Part shown: piece by piece, positions 54,062 to 60,009 of the stretch | Numbering within the stretch: the stretch's first letter is position 1 | Layout: the number at the start of each line of letters is the position of its first letter | From: an uncultured Clostridia bacterium | GTDB taxonomy: Bacteria > Bacillota > Clostridia > TANB77 > CAG-508 | Assembly: GCA_934130025.1 (NCBI GenBank) | Contig: CAKOXG010000002.1 | Span: 1 to 60,009, forward strand | Length of the DNA: 60,009 nucleotides | Direction of reading: 5' to 3' | The notes under the pieces: generated by a model | What the model saw: only the letters and a program-made list of their open reading frames with translations | What the model was told of the DNA's origin: nothing | Databases searched by the model: none | Position numbers and translations under genes: made by a program

Positions 54062-56077
54062 ATGGAGCTTGAAGAAGCTAGAAAACAAATAAAAGATATA
54101 AGGGAAAAATTAGAGTATTATGCTAAAATGTATTACGACATGGATAATCCTGCAATTACAGATTACGAGTATGATATGATGATGAACAAATTAAAAGCTT
54201 TGGAAAAAGAATTTCCAGAGCTTATTACAAAGGACTCTTTAACGCAAAAAGTTGGTGGGCATGTTAAGGAAGGCTTTAAACAAGTGGTACATGAAGTGCC
54301 ACTTCAAAGCCTTCAAGATATATTTTCTTTTGAAGAATTGAAGGACTTTGATGCAAGAGTTAGAAAAGTTGCTGAGGAAAATAATGAAGAATTAAAATAT
54401 GTTGTAGAAACAAAAATTGATGGATTATCTACTGCACTTAAATATGAAAACGGAGTATTTGTGCAGGGGGCAACACGTGGAAATGGCTTAATCGGTGAAG
54501 ATGTGACAGATAACTTAAAAACAATTGCACATATTCCAAAAGAGCTAAATGAGAAGATAAATATCACAGTTCGTGGAGAGGTATTTATTGGAACAAAAGA
54601 GTTCGAAAAAATGAATGCGGAAAGAGAAATTTTGGACGAGAGTTTATTTGCAAATGCAAGAAATGCTGCTGCAGGGTCTCTTCGCCAATTAGATTCAAAG
54701 GTAACTGCAAAAAGGCCTTTAGATATTTTCATATTTAATGTACAAAAATATGATGAAGGAACATTTGATTCAGAAAATTCTCATTTTACAGAATTGGATA
54801 AGCTTTCAAAACTGGGATTTAATGTAGTACCAGTAAGAACACTATGCAGTACAATAGACGAAGCAATAGAAGCAATAAAAAAAATTGGAGAAGACAGAGA
54901 AAATTTATCTTTTGGTATAGATGGTGCTGTTATAAAAGTAGATAATTTGCACTTAAGAGAAATACTTGGAACAACATATAAAGTACCAAAGTGGGCCATA
55001 GCATACAAATATCCACCAGAGAAAAAAGAAACAAAACTTTTAGACATAGTATGCCAAGTTGGAAGAACTGGTGCAATAACTCCAACTGCAATACTAGAAC
55101 CAGTTAAGGTTGCAGGGTCTACAATTTCTAAAACAACACTTCATAACGAGGATTTCATAAAAGAAAAAGACTTAAAAATAGGGGATACAGTTGTAATACA
55201 AAAACAAGGAGATGTAATTCCAGAGGTTGTTGATGTTATTAAAGCTAAGAGGGATGGATCTGAAAAGGAATTTACTATGCCAACAGTATGCCCAGTATGT
55301 GGAGCACCGGTTGTAAGAGAAGAGGGCGAAGCGGTTGCACGCTGCATAGGAATAGAATGCAGTGCAAAAATATTAAGAAACCTGGCTCATTTTGTATCAA
55401 AAGAGGGAATGGATATAGATGGACTTGGAATAAAAATATTAGAACAATTAGTTGATAAAGGTTTAGTGAAAAACATTGCAGATATTTATACATTAACAGT
55501 AGAAGAAATTGCATCACTAAAAAAGAATGGAAAGAAGTTTGCACAAAATTTAGTAGATTCAATAAATACAAGCAAAAACAATGACTTATTTAAGCTATTA
55601 ACTGCACTTGGAATAAGACATATAGGAACAAAGTCTGCAAAAGGACTATGCAGAAAATATAAGTCAATAGACGAAATTGCAGAGGCAGATTTTGAAGAGC
55701 TAAGCATGATAGATGATGTAGGGGCAATCACGGCACAAAGTATTTATGAATTTTTTAGACAACCACAAACAATAGATTTAATAAATAAATTAAAAGAAGC
55801 GGGAGTAAATACCAAAGTAATACAAAACGAAAATGCCAACACGGATGAAAGGTTTGCAGGAAAAACTTTTGTATTAACAGGAAGTTTGGAAAATTATACA
55901 AGGCAAGAAGCAAGTGATATAATAGAAAGCTTTGGAGGTAAAGTATCTGGCTCTGTTTCTAAAAAAACAAGCTATGTGCTTGCTGGAGAAGAAGCTGGTT
56001 CAAAATTAACAAAAGCGCAGGAATTGGGAGTTGTAATTTTGTCAGAACAAGAATTCAAAGAAATGATTGAAAAATAA
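54062..56077 (+). CDS. ligA: NAD-dependent DNA ligase LigA
   Basis: 671 residues, normal length. Domain Ia (YYDMDNPAITDYEYDMMMNK), adenylation domain with the active-site Lys in VETKIDGLS, OB fold, zinc finger (CPVCGAPV and CIGIECSAK), helix-hairpin-helix repeats and a C-terminal BRCT domain (FAGKTFVLTGSLENYTRQEA). It seals nicks during replication and repair. ATG 54062 follows GAGGAAGGAA. Confidence 0.98.
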   Translation: MELEEARKQIKDIREKLEYYAKMYYDMDNPAITDYEYDMMMNKLKALEKEFPELITKDSLTQKVGGHVKEGFKQVVHEVPLQSLQDIFSFEELKDFDARVRKVAEENNEELKYVVETKIDGLSTALKYENGVFVQGATRGNGLIGEDVTDNLKTIAHIPKELNEKINITVRGEVFIGTKEFEKMNAEREILDESLFANARNAAAGSLRQLDSKVTAKRPLDIFIFNVQKYDEGTFDSENSHFTELDKLSKLGFNVVPVRTLCSTIDEAIEAIKKIGEDRENLSFGIDGAVIKVDNLHLREILGTTYKVPKWAIAYKYPPEKKETKLLDIVCQVGRTGAITPTAILEPVKVAGSTISKTTLHNEDFIKEKDLKIGDTVVIQKQGDVIPEVVDVIKAKRDGSEKEFTMPTVCPVCGAPVVREEGEAVARCIGIECSAKILRNLAHFVSKEGMDIDGLGIKILEQLVDKGLVKNIADIYTLTVEEIASLKKNGKKFAQNLVDSINTSKNNDLFKLLTALGIRHIGTKSAKGLCRKYKSIDEIAEADFEELSMIDDVGAITAQSIYEFFRQPQTIDLINKLKEAGVNTKVIQNENANTDERFAGKTFVLTGSLENYTRQEASDIIESFGGKVSGSVSKKTSYVLAGEEAGSKLTKAQELGVVILSEQEFKEMIEK

Positions 56078-56157
56078 TTACAGAAATAATAAGTGAAAAA
56101 TTAGAAAAAGTAAAGGAAAAAAATATAATTGTTCTGCTAAGGAAAGGATAAAAATAC

Positions 56158-56400
56158 ATGGACGGCAAATATTCATTTGAACAAATGGAACAAGAGTTAG
56201 ATAATGGGTACGTGATTTTTTACACATATGTAAGACACAGATACCAATTATTTAAAACAGCGGAAAATTGCTATACACAAAAATTATTAACAGAGGACTT
56301 AAAAAATCCGTTACCCAGAATTGTTGTAATAACTCACAAAAGGCTAAAAGAGATATATCCATATATGGAAAACATAGAATATAAAACCAGTACGTTATAG
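56158..56400 (+). CDS. Small hypothetical protein
   Basis: 80 residues, ATG 56158 after GGAAAGGA. It is soluble, rich in Tyr, Glu and Lys: GYVIFYTYVRHRYQLFKTAE, then RIVVITHKRLKEIYPYME. No family is recognised. It lies between ligA and a DUF4116 gene on the same strand and may be cotranscribed with them. Confidence 0.65.
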   Translation: MDGKYSFEQMEQELDNGYVIFYTYVRHRYQLFKTAENCYTQKLLTEDLKNPLPRIVVITHKRLKEIYPYMENIEYKTSTL

Positions 56401-56419
56401 AATGGGAGGCTATTTGAAG

Positions 56420-56947
56420 ATGTACACTATAGATGATGTGAAGGAACACTGCAATGACAGGGAATATGTAGAAAAAGCAATAGAAGAAGATGGACTTTTG
56501 CTTGATGCAGCAAGCTCGGAACTAAAAGATGACAAAGAGCTTGTAATGAAGGCTATTACAAAAGATGGAGGAGCCCTGGAATTTGCATCTACCAGACTAA
56601 AAGCAGATAAAGAAATATTAATGCAGGCTGTTGAAAAAAAAGGATGGGTTCTTTGTTACGCTTCAGATGCTCTAAAAGCTGACAAAGAATTGGCTTTAAA
56701 AGCAGCAAAAACAGATGGACAAATTTTATATTATGTTAGCAAAGAATTAAGAGATGACTATGATGTTGTGCTAGAAGCAGTAAGGAACAAAGGGCTAATT
56801 GTAAAATATGCAAGCAAAAGACTTCGTTCAGATAAAACTATAGCTATGGAAGCAATAAAACAAGATAAGAGGGCTTTTGACTTTATAGTTCCAAGCTTAA
56901 GAAAAGATGAGGAAATAAAAACGATAATAAATCCACCAGAAGAGTAG
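56420..56947 (+). CDS. DUF4116 repeat protein
   Basis: 175 residues from ATG 56420, nine bases after GGGAGG. Four to five tandem units of about 25 residues of the form DKELVMKAITKDGGALEFAS, DKEILMQAVEKKGWVLCYAS and DKELALKAAKTDGQILYYVS: the DUF4116 pattern, an all-helical solenoid. The function is unknown; such proteins may bind other proteins. It is convergent with rqcH, seven bases apart. Confidence 0.8.
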   Translation: MYTIDDVKEHCNDREYVEKAIEEDGLLLDAASSELKDDKELVMKAITKDGGALEFASTRLKADKEILMQAVEKKGWVLCYASDALKADKELALKAAKTDGQILYYVSKELRDDYDVVLEAVRNKGLIVKYASKRLRSDKTIAMEAIKQDKRAFDFIVPSLRKDEEIKTIINPPEE

Positions 56948-56954
56948 AAAAATT

Positions 56955-58706
56955 TCAAAAATTCTGTGGATTTACATAAATCGTTTTATTATCAGTGTAA
57001 ATTACCATTCCAGGCTTTGCACCATTAGGCTTTTTTACATATTTAACATAAGTATAATCAACAGGTACATTTTGTGACATTCTAGCTTTACTGTAATATG
57101 CCGCAAGGCAAGCACACTTATACAACACACTATTTGGAATTTCAGAATGGTCATGAGGCCTTATAACAACATGGCTTCCATGAATATCTTTTGTGTGCAT
57201 CCAAACATCAGAATTCTGAGCGAGTTTGCAAGTTAGGTAATCATTTTGCTTATTATTTTTGCCTACCCATACAGTGTAGCCATCAATGTCGTATTTGGCA
57301 GGCATATGAGCTGATTCTACTTTTTGGCGTTTCTTATTTGAAAAATTTTGTTGGTTAAGGTTGTAATGGTTATTTACAGTATTAGAATCCTTGCTAAATA
57401 CAAAATTATCACAAATTTCAGAATAAATACCTTCAATATCATCTATACTTGTAGAATTTTCAAGCTCATATGTAACACTTTCTAAATAATCTAATTCGGC
57501 ATTTGCTAATTCCTTCTGCTTAGATACAATAGCAATTGTATTCTGAAGTTTTCTATATTTCTTAAAGAAATTCTTAGCATTCTTAGAAGGGGAAATAGTA
57601 GAATCCAAAGGAATAGTAATAGGCTCATTGTTTTCATAATAATTTTCCACAACAATTGAACTTTGAGGATAGTCACTTATTCTATATAAATTTGAAGTTA
57701 TAAGTTCTCCATACAATTTATATAAATCAATTTTGTTACACTCTTCAATTTTTAAATTAATATTCGCAATTCTATCTTGAAGCTTATGTATCTGAGACAA
57801 AACCAATCTAGAAACAGCACTTTTGTAATTCTTTAATTGTTCTTGCTCCTCTTTTAAAAAGTAAAAATCATCAATAAAGAAATTAACACTTAACTCATCA
57901 AAATCATGAGAATCAGAAATATCAATAAAATATTCTCCATTAGAATCATTGCAAATAATTGCGTGATATGAAGATGGGAAAACATTAGAATTTAGTGCCA
58001 AACACAAATCCTTTAAGTGAGAATACAATTTTTTTAAATCATTCAAATTATTAGAATTATCATCAACACCAATACTATTAAGTAAGCCCAACACATTTTT
58101 TTTACCAAAACCATTTAACTTCTTTGATATTACATTACTAATTGAATTTGAAGAGTCCAAAAGACAATAAAAGTCATTAAAGGTCTTAACCTCTGAAAAA
58201 TCAATTTTATTACTAACAATATCCACATACATACTTCCAGGGAAAATATCTCTTGTAGAATTATCAAACTTATTCAAATGGCGTAAGCTATCAATTACAA
58301 TGCCTTTATCAGAAAGCAAGATAATATTGCTATGTTTCCCCATAAGCTCAACAACAAGAGTCTTTGTAATTAAATCATTAAGCTCATTATGGCACTCAAC
58401 TTCTATAAAAACAATACGTTCAAAACCATTAGAATATATTCTCCTAACAATGCCACCTAAAAGATGCTTCCTAAGAACCATGCAAAAATTTAAAGCATTT
58501 TGTGGATTGGGCTTAGAATGAGTTGTTAAATTAACTCTGTAATTAGCAGAATCAATAGAAGCATTTAACAAATAATTTTTACAATTACAATAAATACCAA
58601 ATAAAACTTCATTTCGATTTGGTTCAAACACCTTATTTATTTTACCGCCTAATAAACATTGCAATTCACAAACAATAGATTTTGTAACAACACCATCAAA
58701 AGCCAT
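56955..58706 (-). CDS. rqcH: RqcH, NFACT-family ribosome quality control factor
   Basis: 583 residues from ATG 58706, after GGAAGGAA (ATG 58715 lies too close). N-terminal NFACT-N (MAFDGVVTKSIVCELQ, LGGKINKVFEP, ELMGKHSNIILL), helix-hairpin-helix and coiled-coil middle, and a C-terminal DUF814/NFACT-R domain (GYTVWVGKNNKQNDYLT, DVWMHTKDIHGSHVVIR). It recruits tRNA-Ala to split 50S subunits for C-terminal alanine tailing. The usual DR pair near residue 97 appears here as FERI, a conservative Asp to Glu change. Its helper rqcP is at 6526. Confidence 0.93.
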   Translation of the reverse strand: MAFDGVVTKSIVCELQCLLGGKINKVFEPNRNEVLFGIYCNCKNYLLNASIDSANYRVNLTTHSKPNPQNALNFCMVLRKHLLGGIVRRIYSNGFERIVFIEVECHNELNDLITKTLVVELMGKHSNIILLSDKGIVIDSLRHLNKFDNSTRDIFPGSMYVDIVSNKIDFSEVKTFNDFYCLLDSSNSISNVISKKLNGFGKKNVLGLLNSIGVDDNSNNLNDLKKLYSHLKDLCLALNSNVFPSSYHAIICNDSNGEYFIDISDSHDFDELSVNFFIDDFYFLKEEQEQLKNYKSAVSRLVLSQIHKLQDRIANINLKIEECNKIDLYKLYGELITSNLYRISDYPQSSIVVENYYENNEPITIPLDSTISPSKNAKNFFKKYRKLQNTIAIVSKQKELANAELDYLESVTYELENSTSIDDIEGIYSEICDNFVFSKDSNTVNNHYNLNQQNFSNKKRQKVESAHMPAKYDIDGYTVWVGKNNKQNDYLTCKLAQNSDVWMHTKDIHGSHVVIRPHDHSEIPNSVLYKCACLAAYYSKARMSQNVPVDYTYVKYVKKPNGAKPGMVIYTDNKTIYVNPQNF

Positions 58707-58844
58707 AAAAATCATTTCCTTCCTACTGTTACATTAAATACACAGATTTACTACTTAATTCAAACAATTTTTTTATCAATGACAAAATTATAGTACAAAA
58801 AGCTGCCAAAATCAAGAAAATAAAAGGTATTTACTAGAAAACTA

Positions 58845-58874
58845 TTGACATTACAGATTCAACTAGAATATAAT
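58845..58874 (+). promoter_or_regulatory. Promoter of sigH
   Basis: TTGACA (58845-58850), 18-base spacer, TATAAT (58869-58874), 44 bases before sigH; a near-consensus sigma-A promoter. Confidence 0.7.
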
Positions 58875-58917
58875 ACAGCTTAAGAGTAGGGTATTCTCTA
58901 GGAGGACAATCTAAGAT

Positions 58918-59550
58918 ATGAACAACAAATATAAAGATATGACCGATGAAGAAATATTAAAATTAATAAAAACAAAAGACGATGAAGCTCTAGACTACCT
59001 AATTTGCAAATATAAAGATATAGTAAACTCCAAAGTAAACAAATACTTTATAATAGGTGCAGAAAAAGAAGACATAATGCAAGAAGGACTAATAGGACTT
59101 TACAAAGCAATAAAAGACTATAATTCAGAAAAGCAAAACTCATTCAAATCATTTGCAAATTTATGTATAGAAAGGCAATTAATAACAGCAATAAAATCAT
59201 CAAACAGACAAAAACATATTCCTTTAAATTCGTACCTATCATTAAACATGAATGCCTACGAAAATGAAGATGGAAACAGCGAAACACAAGTAATGGAAGT
59301 CCTTGACACAAATGTAGTGGAAGATCCACTTGAAACACTAACAAAAAAAGAATACATGTTAAATGTAGAAAATGTTATAGATACACATTTAAGCGATTTT
59401 GAAAAAAAAGTACTTAATAGATACATACAGGGAGATTCATATGTAGCAATAGCAGAAAGACTTGATGCACCAGTAAAATCGGTAGACAATGCAATACAAA
59501 GAATACGAAAGAAAACCGCAAAAGGCCTAAGCATAGAAAAAATAATATAA
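58918..59550 (+). CDS. sigH: RNA polymerase sporulation sigma factor SigH
   Basis: 210 residues. Region 2 (EKEDIMQEGLIGLYKAIKDY, SFKSFANLCIERQLITAIK) and region 4 (FEKKVLNRYIQGDSYVAIAE, VKSVDNAIQRIRKKTAKGL) fit SigH, which starts sporulation gene expression and stationary-phase genes. Its closeness to a sigma-F operon in the same window supports a spore former. ATG 58918 is preceded by GGAGGAC. Confidence 0.93.
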   Translation: MNNKYKDMTDEEILKLIKTKDDEALDYLICKYKDIVNSKVNKYFIIGAEKEDIMQEGLIGLYKAIKDYNSEKQNSFKSFANLCIERQLITAIKSSNRQKHIPLNSYLSLNMNAYENEDGNSETQVMEVLDTNVVEDPLETLTKKEYMLNVENVIDTHLSDFEKKVLNRYIQGDSYVAIAERLDAPVKSVDNAIQRIRKKTAKGLSIEKII

Positions 59551-59676
59551 AGCAAAACAAAAAAATAGAAATACATATATAAATAAAAACAAGAATAAGA
59601 ACAAGGATAAGGATAGAAATAAAGCCAATAACATAAAATAAAAATATTGCTTCACTAAAAAGAAGCAATCTAACAT

Positions 59677-59752
59677 GCTATCATAGCTCAGTAGGTAGAG
59701 CGCAGCCTTGGTAAGGCTGAGGTCACGGGTTCGATTCCCGTTGTTAGCTCCA
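59677..59752 (+). tRNA. tRNA-Thr (GGT anticodon)
   Basis: Anticodon stem CAGCC/GGCTG with loop TTGGTAA, T loop TTCGATT, encoded CCA. The acceptor stem GCTATCA against TGTTAGC has one T-T mismatch at the fifth pair, otherwise a normal cloverleaf. Confidence 0.9.
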
Positions 59753-59833
59753 AAATGCGTTTTCGTCGAACCATTTAAAAGTATTGCAACAAGTGAGTTT
59801 GAAGAAAACAAAAAGTGAATATCATTTCACAAT

Positions 59834-59864
59834 AAATAAGTCGATTTAGTCGGCTTATTTTTTG
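59834..59864 (+). terminator. Intrinsic terminator after tRNA-Thr
   Basis: AAATAAGTCGA, loop TTTAG, TCGGCTTATTT, then TTTG and more T. Eleven pairs with one G-U. Confidence 0.75.
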
Positions 59865-59895
59865 CTTTTTGGAAATAAAAGTAAATATGAGTGAA

Positions 59896-59914
59896 GTCAT
59901 ATTTGCAATATGAC
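59896..59914. promoter_or_regulatory. Palindromic operator over a -35 box
   Basis: GTCATATTTGCAATATGAC, eight-base arms, three-base centre. A third half-site AATATGA stands at 59884-59890. The palindrome covers the -35 box of the promoter at 59903-59931. Confidence 0.55.
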
Positions 59915-59931
59915 ATAAAAAATAGTATAAT
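59903..59931 (+). promoter_or_regulatory. Promoter of the gene at the window end
   Basis: TTGCAA (59903-59908), 17 bases, TATAAT (59926-59931), 49 bases before ATG 59981. Confidence 0.65.
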
Positions 59932-59980
59932 CTATTGTAAATATAAATTTTATGATAATCATTTTTGGAGATAGAATTGT

Positions 59981-60009
59981 ATGAAAATAAATAGTTTTGA
60001 TAATTTAAT
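59981..60009 (+). CDS. Partial gene running off the window
   Basis: ATG 59981 after GGAGATAG opens MKINSFDNL and continues beyond the window. Too short to identify. It has its own promoter and a palindromic operator. Confidence 0.5.

Overview
The window comes from an AT-rich, endospore-forming Clostridia-like bacterium of the Bacillota. Evidence for this is the spoIIAA-spoIIAB-sigF operon, spoIID and a spoIIQ-like gene, sigH, strong Shine-Dalgarno sites, and single-gene neighbourhoods typical of the group (asp23-amaP-nusB-xseA-xseB, ftsEX with EnvC-like hydrolases and ctpA). The species cannot be named from the sequence alone.

Layout. 1-590: decayed DDE transposase and a structured leader with a terminator. 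587-2708: membrane protein and a small helical protein. 2868-14234: addA, rqcP, dnaE, an unknown protein, mutS2. 14409-19849: asp23, amaP, DUF2273, nusB, xseA, xseB, a DUF212 protein, fhs. 19903-24959: SleB-like hydrolase, YqeG-like phosphatase, prepilin peptidase, M24 peptidase, efp, zinc-ribbon protein, M23 peptidase. 25007-25544: tRNA-Trp and tmRNA. 25545-32443: accessory island. 32443-48799: S1-like protein, split transketolase, ftsEX, two coiled-coil M23 proteins, ctpA, sporulation cluster, RluA-type synthase, M23 protein, NrdD-like protein. 48879-60009: tRNA-Thr(CGT), ftsY, UPF0182 protein, DUF5665, pgsA, ligA, two small genes, rqcH, sigH, tRNA-Thr(GGT) and the start of one more gene.

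The accessory island is the part worth studying. It holds a diversity-generating retroelement (DGR): a pilin-like surface protein gene (26275-27844) whose 3' end is a variable repeat, a MutS-like accessory gene, an avd gene, and a template repeat (28815-28959). Of 27 mismatches between the repeats, 22 fall on template adenines. The reverse transcriptase survives only as an inverted fragment (29216-29509), so the cassette is either dead or served in trans. A second pilin-like gene with BspA-type leucine-rich repeats follows (30242-32296).

Upstream of each of these two surface genes lies a homologous regulatory block that looks like an invertible promoter: two 17-bp sites of the form TTAAGT-N5-ACTTAA enclose 161 or 163 bp carrying a promoter that now points away from the gene. 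The N5 core differs between the two loci but is exactly complementary within each pair, as site-specific inversion would require. Both genes also have a fixed promoter next to TCGGAAAtwTCCGA-type palindromes. The window may therefore combine on/off phase switching with retroelement-driven hypervariation of surface proteins that the nearby prepilin peptidase (21167-21901) could process.

Four genes (addA, mutS2, the DGR target, one M23 gene) carry six one-base insertions of the same kind, a C just before a GGN glycine codon. They may be sequencing or assembly errors or real lesions, and raw reads would settle this.
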